From the NCBI GenBank assembly GCA_022579005.1, contig MU401509.1, forward strand, positions 62,001 through 126,000: a stretch of 64,000 nt of DNA, in the 5' to 3' direction. Below, one piece after another: positions 54,843-64,000 of this stretch (the first letter of the stretch is position 1; each line of letters opens with the position of its first letter). Both the position numbers and the translations under genes were made by a program. The stretch comes from Poronia punctata (Eukaryota; Ascomycota; Sordariomycetes; Xylariales; Xylariaceae). Below the pieces are notes generated by a model. That model saw only the letters and a list, made by a program, of their open reading frames with translations. It was not told the origin of the DNA and did not search any database.

Positions 54843-57110
54843 TTATACACCACTACCACCCCGTCTCTCTCCCTCTCCCTCTCCCTCTCCCTCAACCCCC
54901 CTCTCCTCCCCATTCTCATCATCATCATCATCCTCATCCTCATCCCCCTCCAACCAAACCTCATGCCCATCCCCCTCCCCAACCCAAAAACTAAACCCCA
55001 CCCCAGCAACAGCAACCCCAGCCAACCCCCAAAAGACCCCTCCAACAAAGCCCCCATCCAACCCCAATCCATAAACCCACCCGCCCAAGGCCGGCCCGAT
55101 CGTTCTGGCAAGACTACTCGCGCTCTGCCCCAATCCATGGACGGTCCCCAAGACACTCGGATGCGGCGTGCAATTATTCACGAGGATCGTCTGCGCCGGC
55201 AGGGCAAACGTGCGCGCGGAGACTTGAACGAGCAACACTGCCGCCATGGCCGTCCAGATGGCCGGCCCGGTCTTCTGACTAGGCGGGGGGGCGGTGCTGG
55301 GGACGAGGGAGAGGAACGGGAGAGCGATGTACGTGATGGGGAATAAGGATAATGCGCAGCGCCAGGAGAGGACCGTTCCTAGGGAGGCCGACATGCGCGG
55401 GTAGAGGAGGAGTTGCATCGATATCCCGATGACGCCGAGGAGGGCCATGGCGAGACCTACGGAGCGAGGGGGCATTCCCATCCCGCCGGTGAAGTGGAAA
55501 GGGAGACGGGGTTTGGAGTCTGATGAGGAGACGGGGGTGGAGAGGAAGACGAACCAGAGGGAATTGAACGTTCCGACGTGAAAGGCGAGGAAGAAGTGGG
55601 ATATTAGGGTGAATATCACGTTGCGGGTGAAGATCCGACGGAAGGGGAGACGGGATGTATATCGTCTGCGTGTGTTGCTTTGTCGTTTTTGTCGTTGGGG
55701 GGTTGTAGTTTCGCTGGAGCTGCGGGGGGAGGTGGGCGAGAGCTCGTAGTCGGCTGTGGTGTTGATGCTCGTGTTGCGTGAGTGCGTGTGGAGAGGTGTG
55801 TAGCCTATCGTGTCTCTGTTTCGGCGGAGTAGTGTTTTTAGTTTTGAGCCTACTGCGATGCCTAGGTCGCGCTTGTCGCGGAGGAGGTCGTGAGTCTAAG
55901 GGGTCATTTTTAGTATGTCTTGTCCATGTTTTCTCTCTCATCTGACTGGAATCAAAAAGGCGAGCCAAATTCTCACCTCTTCGAGCATCGTCCAGCACAT
56001 GAGAAGCGCAGTGCCCAGAAACAAGGCGCTAACAATGTTGGGCGCGGCATAGGGGTATTTCTTGAAGAAAGCCACGTCGCCGAAAACACTCGGATAGGAC
56101 CCGGCCGGATCGGAGAGGACACCACCGAGAACGGGGCCGATGATGACTCCGATGTTAAAAGTCATGGGTAAGATTAGGAAAGCTCGGGATTGATACCTAT
56201 CAGTCACATATTAGTAAGTTGATATATTTCCAGGGGCTGGGAATGGTCCTATCTCACTTCTTCTCTCGCACAGTCTCACTGATCCTATATACGGTTTTAG
56301 TATAGGTACCTACTATTCCCACCAATTCAGACAAAGACAAGAACTTACATCGTCCGCATAACACCAATGTTGCCATTCGTTATACCACCAAGACATCTGA
56401 AAAACAGGGCTTGATAGAAAGTTGTCGAGAATCCAAAGCCAAGACTCGATATTACTAGGACACCATCAGCATACCTAGCCTTCAACAAACCAGTAGTGGT
56501 GTTTGGGGTCATACTTACAAGTTCCCAAAAGACCTATCAAGATGACGGTCTTCCGTCCAGCTAGTTTCGAATCCGCTATACGGCCCCATAACATGGCAGT
56601 GACGAACTGAGCAGCCGTGAAGCTGGCATGTAACACGCCTGCTTGATTTGAGATAACTGCATCCGGGAGGGTTGGGTCGACTTGAGCATGTCAGTAAGGT
56701 AAGTATTTTGATTTCCGGTGGATTTTTTTCATGCTTACACCACTGTAACTGATAAAACATATACGCCTACAAAACGCCACGTAGCTCATATGTCAGCAAC
56801 AGCGAAAAGAGACAGACTTCCTCATCTCAAAACTCACCTGTAGCGAAGTCTGCGTCAACGGCTCACTAAGTCGCGCGAGAGTGATGACGAGCAATTGATC
56901 TTTCCGGGGTAAATCTTTCCAGGCGACGACCTGTTTCCTTGCCGACTTTTTGTCTCCATTTCTACTACCGACGATGTTTGGTTTCCTAGTGTTGATCTCC
57001 AAAGGACCGGGACGGCCCGCCTCATCCTCCGGTACCGGGCTCGAGGAGGTATCATCGAGTGGTTCGTACCCCGTCCCGTTCTGTCTCTGTCCGTGTCCTT
57101 GCCCGGGCAT
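54843..57110 (-). CDS. MFS transporter, DHA1 family (tetracycline-resistance/ZIFL-like)
   Basis: Seven exons (56838-57110, 56739-56766, 56519-56680, 56349-56454, 56258-56284, 55977-56196, 54843-55895) join in one frame to 622 residues. Two exons are only 28 and 27 nt. After a polar tail comes WKDLPRKDQLLVITLARLSEP, the conserved start of this fungal DHA1 group, then LPDAVISNQAGVLHASFTAA and the motif A-like WGRIADSKLAGRKTVILIG between helices 2 and 3. ITNGNIGVMRTMISEIV, SRAFLILPMTFNIGVIIGP and a long polar central loop follow, then the second six helices and an acidic tail with DEDEDDDDDE. The group is often linked to multidrug or zinc transport. The substrate here is unknown. Confidence 0.87.
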
Positions 57111-58183
57111 CTATCTGATTGTGCTTGGCTGATGCGGGGTAAATTGTATATACGAACTTTGTTCAGCCGTGAGGGGTTACGTATGTAGATGTAACCTATT
57201 AAAGAATATTGGTGTAGAATTAAAAGGACGTTACACACTTTCTTGTTTGACAGATAGATTGATAGAGATACTCTATTTCTCGGTTTGTTTATTTGGTGGG
57301 ATATGCAAGGTACGAACGAATGAATGGTTACTTGCTTCCGGACGGATCGGAATTAACGGCCGGGGCAGTCGCATGCGGAAACAAATCACACTTTGCCACT
57401 TCCGCGGAAAGGGATCGGCCTCCACTTCAAAGTTTACATGGTTAAGACTGCCTATCTCTCACTCGGCAAGGTAACTCCCATTAGAAAGCTAAGAATTTTA
57501 GATTGATATACCGTCCAAATTGTTCTTGGAGTCTGCGAGGCCGAGTCCGTTAATACATCATCAACAGGTGCCTCCTCCAAGACCCGGCTCTTGTCCTTGC
57601 CTACTGTTTCGCAAGTGGACAATGTATGTTTATCATCATGTTATAAAAATAGCGGCTATATAGTGTACAGAAAGATGCGTATGGGATATATAGTATAAGT
57701 GGTTATCTATCAGGTAGGTCTTCAAGTTGTGTAGAATTAGGCTGTAGGATAAGCAAATAGGCTGGCCGAGGATGGATAAAAACCAAGGTAAAAGGCGACT
57801 AGTAGCGAGCAAGGCGAGGAAGAGAGAACAAATAGAAACACTCGAGTCGCTCGCCGTTTGATCTTTTCTTTTACGCTCAGTATGCAAAACCGGGAGATAT
57901 AGCAACCTCCGTAGCCCGCTCCAAAATGATGTATTTATACAAAAAAGCCCAACGCCCCCTGGGATGCTAGTGTCCCGCCCCGATGATGCTATGTAAAGTA
58001 ATGGTATATATATGCATGCTGAAGATGTTTCAGAGAAAAGGGAGTACCAATGCATCGTGACAAAGGGAATAGTGCAAAATGACGTGTTGCATGCGTCCGA
58101 GGTGGGTTAGCTAAAGCTGCCTCTGTTTGGAGAAAAACTACTCCAACAATCCAATGTCAGCATATAGGAAAGCTGGCCGGACA
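57111..58183. other. Intergenic region
   Basis: About 1.1 kb between two minus-strand genes. Frames here (57169-57474, 57636-58055) look like chance. Confidence 0.5.
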
Positions 58184-60728
58184 CTACTCGCTGAGGCCTT
58201 CTTGCAACGCCTCATGGTCCACTACATCAGGAATCGTCTTTGGCGTCGGAGTTTTCTTTTTCGCCGCCTCGACCAATCCGGAGAACCCCGGGACCGCACC
58301 GGACTGGTTGATGCCAGGCGGCCGACTCGGAGATCGGCCGCTTTCTTTTTCTGGCACGCCGGCTGGCTGTCTAGTAGAAGATACACTGCGCCCCGTTGGA
58401 CGGGCACTGGTGCTGCGGCTTTTACTACCACCGCTCTCGCCGTTGCCTCGCCCTCCCCAAGGCCGCCAGCCAACCCACCTTCCGAGCTTGGAACTTTCTG
58501 GTTGCTGTTGTATAGAGGACGTGTCTGATGACGATTGGGATCGGAGGCTAGCTGCCGACGACGGCAAAGCATTGTAGTCTCGAAGAAGTGCACTGCTCCT
58601 CTTACTGCTATCCCGCGATATCAGGGGTCGCGCCGTCACCATACTACCACCTGTCACCGTTGTTCCTGTCCCAAGTCGGCGGATCGTCAGTTGGCTGGGC
58701 CTGGATTTTAACGTGTGAATGTCGAGTCCTCCGGATAATGATACGATAGACTCGTGGGACATGGCCCTCCGAAGATGTCGATGAGTAGGGGACCTAATAG
58801 ACTGCTGGTCCGACTCCGCCTCGGTCTGATCCTCCGAAGTTTCGTCGTGGAGGAGACTAAGCCCGCGGGAAGAAGCTTCATCATCGGCGATTGAGATATT
58901 CGATACTAGAGAGAGATCACCCGCCGTCTCCGTCACGTCCGACTCTTCTACTATAGGATGCGCCATGGACGAAATAGCTGGTCCGAAGGGGAAGGACGTC
59001 GGTGCTTGAAAACTCCGCGATGATATGGTAGATGGCTGCTTCTTGTGTGTGGGACGCCATAGAGGAGACATGGCATCTATGCTGGAGGACGGCGACCCTG
59101 GAAAGGAAGCGCCCGCGGGCTGGTCAAATACCGAGTTTCTGTTATTGGAACGAGGTGAGCTAGGCGCTGATGACGCCGCCATCTCGGATGGCTGCTCCGA
59201 AATCACCGACCAGCGGGTGGAACGAAGCGAATCTTTCCGTGGACGGGAATCCGACGAATGTCTGAATAGGCCGTTGGGTGGCGTACTTGGCCGAGAGATA
59301 GCAGGCGGTATGTATCCAGCATGTGTGAGCCCGAGGCGCTTCTTCCTGGGTTTCTTCATCTCTTGCTTCGGGGCCGTGACGTGATAATGATGATGGATAT
59401 GCAGTTCCTGGGAGACCTTTGGCGGTGTCGTATCCCCGTGCATAGGCGACCTATTCGGTTCCAGCTCCGTACTCAACGTCGGTGTGGCACTTTCCTCCAC
59501 GTCTCCAAGTGGCTGGTGATTCTCTAGTTGGTCCCGAAGTGTCTGGATCTCATCGTGCGAATTCATCAGCATTTGCCGCAGCTCGGCAATCCCGTATTGC
59601 AAGTTCGCGTTATCCTGCAACAAGTCTCGCACGAAGTGTCCGACCACGTTGGTACCGCCGTTCCCCAGATTCATCGACTTGGCGGCTGCGGCTCCCTTTA
59701 GCCGGCCAGCGGCTGTGTTAAGCTCCTTCTCCATCTCGCGCTGCTTCTCTATCCGGCTCATCATCTCGAGATGGTGTTCTCTCTCTTCCTTGGCCTCTTT
59801 TTCCATGCGTTCCAGCTGTTCCTGCAGGTCATTGAGCCCCCGTTCCGCTCGCTTCCATCTCGACAGGGCCGACTTGGTTTCGTCGCGCGACGAGGTAAGA
59901 GTACTCTGGAGCTCAACCTGCTCTTGTTCGAGGGCAGCGATCTGTCTCTCCAAGGCCTCGGCGCGGGCGGTCTCTGCTTCTAGACGCCGGATAGTCTGTT
60001 GTGATGAGAGCAAGGTGGCTTCCAAGGATTTTATTTCGCCTTCCGAATCGGCGACGGTGCTATTGAGTGCCTCGAGCTGATCCAACAGTTGCCTGTTCTC
60101 TTCAATCGTCTTCGCATTCATGGTCTCGAGTTCCTTGTTCTCATTTTCGAGCTGCTCAATCCGCGCCGTGAGTTCGTTCCGATCGCGTTCGGCATCGGCC
60201 ATGTAGGACTCGTGTCGAGCTAGGAGCGCCTGTAGTGCAAATGTTAGAGGATTCGACACATCCATATCGTCCCCATATTCTGTTGGGCAAGGTCGTGATG
60301 TTTGACGTTGGTATTGAGGATTGTGAAACCATGGCGTTGATTATTATACGTGGCGCCGTCCACATTCCACCAAGCAGGCGCGCATAAGAATGCAAAAGAA
60401 AAAAAAACAAAAGAATAACGGGATAACAAGAGGCATGACGGCTCATTTCCTCGAAATACACAAATCTATGCGGATCCCCTATCACCGACAGCCACGGCGC
60501 AAACTTGGACGGACAAACGAAGATGAAAAGGCTTACCTGGCCCATCCTGGCGGCTTGGTGGACATCTCTCTCTAAATTGTCAAGTAGAGAATAGTTATGT
60601 CTCAGGAATATGCATTGGAGCGAACCGCAGCAGCACCTCATGGGAGGGGTCTCGGTAGAAGTGGCTAGCTGAGAGTGAGGGGTCACAGCATTGTGTTCGC
60701 TGTCAACTGACAGCTGTACGTCGGCCAT
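58184..60728 (-). CDS. Long coiled-coil protein, conserved in fungi, function unknown
   Basis: Exons 60537-60728 and 58184-60229 (307-nt intron) give 745 residues. The N-terminus has a Cys cluster, RCCCGSLQCIFLRHN, then an almost unbroken coiled coil from about residue 45 to 270 (SLLDNLERDVHQAARMGQ spliced to ALLARHESYMADAERDRNEL). Next is a conserved-looking NVVGHFVRDLLQDNANLQYG, then a Ser/Pro-rich, probably disordered and phosphorylated C-terminal half with basic KKPRKKRLGLTHAGYIPP near 340. No enzymatic motif is seen. It could be a scaffold of the cytoskeleton, spindle pole or septum, but nothing in the sequence decides this. The splice join is supported because it continues the heptad pattern in frame; the ATG at 60265 lies inside the intron. 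Confidence 0.8.
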
Positions 60729-61006
60729 GGTGATGTTGGCGATTGTGAAGACGAGTGGTGTTGCTACAGACGAAGGATGTTTGGGCAGACACTAACATGC
60801 CGGCATGTCTGAATGAATGAAGCGCTTGTTACGTTGATATCTGCTATCGTTTTGCGAAAAGCAGGATCGGTATGAAGGTGTTGGAGAATGTCAACAGAGA
60901 CCTTTGCGGCAGGTTGGGAAAGAGTCCGATGGCTGTCTCTGTCCACTCAAGAAATGGATAACAGGGCTGGCTTGTGGTTGGTATCGCCCGGGCTCTCCTT
61001 TGACGT

Positions 61007-61014
61007 CTGACGGT
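61007..61014. repeat. Left target-site duplication of the MITE
   Basis: CTGACGGT, identical to 61595-61602 on the other side of the element. The perfect match suggests a recent insertion. Confidence 0.88.
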
Positions 61015-61594
61015 CAGGGTTGTAAATTAGTAATACTAATGTAGTAATTGCCTGTACTAATACTACATGTAGTTAGTAATAGCCTATACTAATACTACAT
61101 AGGTTAGTAAATGCCTATACTAATACTACATGTAGTAATACTACTGTAGTATATAGTAGTACTACAATTACTACAAAATACTAATTTTTAATTAAAAAAC
61201 AGTGTAAATACTGTGTAAAAAATCAAGTAAAACAGTGTAAAAAGCAAAGCACTATTATATATACAGTGTAAATTTACAGTGCCTAGTACAAATGCACTAT
61301 ATAGAATTTAATTAACTTTTTTACTTATAAAAAATAAAAAAACAATTAAAAAAAATTCGGAAAAATTTGGAAAAAATTCGGAAAAATTCAGAAAAAATTC
61401 AGAAAAATTATTATAGTAATTTTGTAGTAATTGTAGTAATACTAAAAATTACTACAAAATTACTACACTTTTTGTAGTATAGTAATAGCCTATACTAATA
61501 CTACATTAGTATTGAGATCTTGTTACTACACCGTTACTACATGTAGTAATACTACATGTAGTACCAATTACTACATACTAATTTAACAACCCTG
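61015..61594. mobile_element. hAT-type MITE with terminal inverted repeats and 8-bp target duplication
   Basis: A very AT-rich 580-bp block bounded by inverted termini: CAGGGTTGTAAATTAGTA on the left, and TACTAATTTAACAACCCTG at the right end, its near-perfect reverse complement. The eight bases CTGACGGT occur directly on both sides (61007-61014 and 61595-61602), the size of target duplication made by hAT transposases, and CAGGG-type tips are common in hAT elements. No transposase frame fits inside. The interior is made of short palindromes of TAGTA/TACTA and a central stretch of GAAAAATTCGG-like repeats at about 61358-61408. It is therefore a non-autonomous copy needing a transposase from elsewhere. 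Confidence 0.88.
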
Positions 61595-61602
61595 CTGACG
61601 GT
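61595..61602. repeat. Right target-site duplication of the MITE
   Basis: CTGACGGT, the second copy of the duplicated target. Confidence 0.88.
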
Positions 61603-63251
61603 GAAGCTTTCCCAGCCCGTGCTATCGCTCGTCCCCTTTTGGTCGGAGTCGTGCGTCGCGAACCAGAAATTGCACCACCGGACTACTAGTGTAGATATTC
61701 GGGGCGGGTTCAGGGATCTTGATCTTCGCGTCTGGCATTGGGTGGAGTCGTGGAGCCGTGGGGTCAGGGTCGTGTTGGTGTTTAAATAGGAAACCTAGCA
61801 CGGATGAGACCGCACACTATGGAATCACAGCAAATACTCACTGGCCTTTGAAGTCGCATGATCTCAAACCTGTTGGTTGAATTTCGCAATCTTGAGCGGC
61901 ATTTTTTATTCTCTGTTTCATGCAGTCAAGAAGAGGCGGGTAGATAGGTATATAAACGACTAAAGTAGGGTTGAACAACTCATACGTGTACGTACATTCT
62001 TAACGATGCCCATTATTCACAACTAATAAACTACAAGGTTCATCACGTAAAGAGAAGGAAAATGAGGTGGCTACCTAGTGGATGGGAGTCATGGTTGCAG
62101 TGGGATAGGATGGATGCACTGCAGGGTTTGTTGTCACCTGAACAGGTCAGCACCAGATCGTCTTGGCAGCCAACCACAGGCATTTTAAGGCAGGACAGGC
62201 GTTCGCAGTTACCTTTCCTGGGCTCCTAGTCTACTAGTATAGTTGAAATAGGGTAGTTGCAGACCCCCCGCTCAGCACCTTCTCATTGGTGGAGAAGGAA
62301 AGTTGTCAGTCATCATCATCAGGGATTGGATAAATGCCATGGATAAGAAGCGGGATGACGACAATCATTTACAAGATAGAGAATGCCCATGTACTCCCAA
62401 ATGTACTCTTACATGTGAAGGGACTCGGCATCTGTACGTTTACATTGCTGCACTATTAGAATTCAAACGGTGCAGACCATCATGTCCATCAGAAAAAGCC
62501 TTCAGGTAGATAGATTTGTGAGATACACGGACGGCAATGTTGGACAAGTGACGCGCTCACAGGCGTAGAACGATCAACTAATGGTATTTCCATACATAAG
62601 TATAAGCGTACAGTCCAGATACTCACTTATACTCTCTCAACATACCCCTTTTATACAATCTTGACACATCTAGACAGGACCAAAAAGACATATTGTTCAC
62701 CGTCATTTGGACAGCACGTATCCTCTCCAGTTAAGTTACATACGGCCCAGCAAGCGACGAGTACATCGCCTATCTAGCCGTGGCCCGTTATCCCGGTAAA
62801 TTTCCACATGGCTAGATTTGGTTAGTGCGTTTCCCAGCCACCAGGAATGCCCGCTCCCAAAGTGCGCATAGAAGAAACGAAAACATCGCTTTGTTGCCTG
62901 TTTGGGACGGATGGCGGTTCTCCAGCATAAATAACATGTTGAGCCCAGACGTAAAGTTTCTCTTCCCTGGTATGTTCCTCTCCTATCCGGTAACGGGGAA
63001 GCATTACATTACACCGCTACTCCCAACGATTATACGCAGAAAAGCAGAGAGTTTCATGGAGACTGAAGAATGTCACCGGCAAAGGAGCAGTACAGACTAC
63101 TGTGTAGATAGTTTAATTTTCCCTCGGACGCGCACGACATGTTTCGGATTCTGTCTTTTCTGCAGGTTAAACAAGATCGGATATTGATTAATAAATAAAT
63201 GACATGGTTCTACAAGTTTGTCAATAGTCGTTCCTCGCCAGTCTATGCCGG

Positions 63252-64000
63252 TCAAGCCACAAGTGAAACATCCAAGATGTCCAACCCGTTCTGGAGCTGA
63301 CCCTTGGTTGGCATCGCTCCCTCCCTCATCAGCTCGGCTGATTTGGTCATGGCAGGGTCTCTTCCCATACTTGCCATGGCTACCACTGTGTCGCCGTTGC
63401 AGTAGTAAGCCACAAATTTGCTCTCCGCCGGGTTACCCTGAATCACAACATCATCCCATCCGTTGACTGTGCTGCCGCAGTAGCGTAGCTGGCCCGTGAG
63501 GGCACTCCAGAAGACGGGGGTGAAGAAGGACGGCTTAACCGAAGGATTGACAATGTGTCGTGCAACGGATCGACCTTGGTTTTGTGCCACATCCCAATGC
63601 TCAATTCTTGTGTAATTACCTTGGCTGCCCGGGCCATGGTATGGGTAAGTGGCAATATCGCCAATGGCGTACACGTCCTTCAGACCTGTGACTAGGAAGT
63701 TCTCGTCTGTCTTTAGCGAGCCGTCCTCCTCGAGGCGGATCACTTTGTTGTCCTTTAAGAATTCCGTCGCAGGCGCAACACCCACGCCGAGGATGACGAT
63801 ATCCGCTTCGAGCTTGGTCCCATCTTTGAGAACCACAGAGCCAACTTTCGATGGGTCTGATGTCGAGGGTTCGGCTTTGTCGACACCAGCCGACATGTAG
63901 AATTTGATACCCTTCCCTTCAAGGCCCTTCTGCAAGCCGCCGCCCACTTCCTTGCCCAAAACCCTCTCTAGTGGAGCGCTCTCCATGCCTACGACAGATA
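63252..64000 (-). CDS. AIF-like FAD-dependent pyridine nucleotide-disulfide oxidoreductase, C-terminal part (partial)
   Basis: The frame is open to the right window edge and ends at 63252, so about 249 C-terminal residues are seen and the start is outside. The visible part has VGMESAPLERVLG (NAD-binding domain end), VILGVGVAPATEFL, the FAD-binding VYAIGDIATYPY, and IEHWDVAQNQGRSVA followed by the C-terminal domain with FTPVFWSALTGQLRYCG. This order fits the apoptosis-inducing factor/AIFM3 group of NAD(P)H oxidoreductases rather than thioredoxin reductases. Fungal homologues act in redox metabolism and cell death in mitochondria or cytosol. No targeting signal can be judged because the N-terminus is missing. 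Confidence 0.87.
   Translation of the reverse strand, partial: SVVGMESAPLERVLGKEVGGGLQKGLEGKGIKFYMSAGVDKAEPSTSDPSKVGSVVLKDGTKLEADIVILGVGVAPATEFLKDNKVIRLEEDGSLKTDENFLVTGLKDVYAIGDIATYPYHGPGSQGNYTRIEHWDVAQNQGRSVARHIVNPSVKPSFFTPVFWSALTGQLRYCGSTVNGWDDVVIQGNPAESKFVAYYCNGDTVVAMASMGRDPAMTKSAELMREGAMPTKGQLQNGLDILDVSLVA

Larger units (their letters stand above)
60729..63251. other. Gene-poor region holding a MITE
   Basis: Apart from the 580-bp element at 61015-61594 no gene is supported in this stretch of about 2.5 kb. Short frames at 61601-61789, 62303-62509 and 62825-63187 have no recognisable motif. Confidence 0.5.

Noticed and set aside
60156..60536. Frame running through from exon 1 of the coiled-coil gene, and the ATG at 60265
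   Set aside because: They lie in a 307-nt intron with good splice sites; splicing joins two halves of one heptad pattern.
61015..61594. AT-rich palindromic block as a replication origin or CRISPR-like array
   Set aside because: Inverted ends and the 8-bp target duplication identify a transposon-derived element, and units lack regular spacers.

Overview
The window looks like 64 kb of nuclear DNA from a filamentous ascomycete, probably a Sordariomycete. The class is my inference. The evidence is short introns of about 50-90 nt with GTRAGT donors, single genes with no operons, a Som1/Flo8-type LisH regulator, a Spo14-type phospholipase D, a HeLo-domain incompatibility-type gene relic, dispersed single 5S rRNA genes and abundant (TAGG)n/(CCTA)n runs between genes. 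A 10-N assembly gap lies at 18025-18034 between long homopolymers.

Left part (1-18 kb). A five-exon LisH transcriptional regulator (som1-like, 1428-4125 +) is followed by a six-exon MFS transporter (5284-7493 -), a short-chain dehydrogenase (9212-10329 +) and a single-exon RING-finger protein (11054-11581 +). Next come a DgoD-like sugar-acid dehydratase with all catalytic residues (12494-13880 +), a coiled-coil gene whose downstream frame is broken (14797-15620 +) and a KduD-like dehydrogenase (16647-17550 -).

Middle part (18-45 kb). A DapA-family aldolase (20869-21807 -) follows the assembly gap. After a gene-poor stretch come a Kre9/Knh1-like single-pass membrane protein (26896-27979 -), an ACS/Dal5-type MFS transporter (28768-30423 -) and a ketopantoate-reductase-family protein (31605-33267 -). 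The dehydratase, dehydrogenase and aldolase would fit a non-phosphorylative route from an aldonate or uronate to pyruvate, with the transporter as a possible importer. From 34 to 37.7 kb there are two decayed genes: a protein kinase/AIG2-like relic (-) and a HeLo-kinase relic (+). Both carry frameshifts and stops that look like C-to-T changes. A 5S rRNA gene (38052-38171 -) follows, then a secreted PLC-like phosphodiesterase (39305-40318 +), a DOMON-cytochrome b561 protein (41203-42811 +) and a SET-domain protein (43428-44586 -).

Right part (46-64 kb). A single-exon 1847-residue phospholipase D (46296-51839 -), a small Cys-containing ORF, a second 5S rRNA gene (54419-54538 -), a seven-exon DHA1 MFS transporter (54843-57110 -), a long coiled-coil protein (58184-60728 -), and an AIF-like FAD oxidoreductase that runs off the right edge (63252-64000 -). 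At 61015-61594 is a 580-bp AT-rich element with inverted termini and a perfect 8-bp target duplication, a hAT-type MITE. Exon boundaries were placed by eye from splice consensus and frame continuity; none was checked against transcripts or databases.
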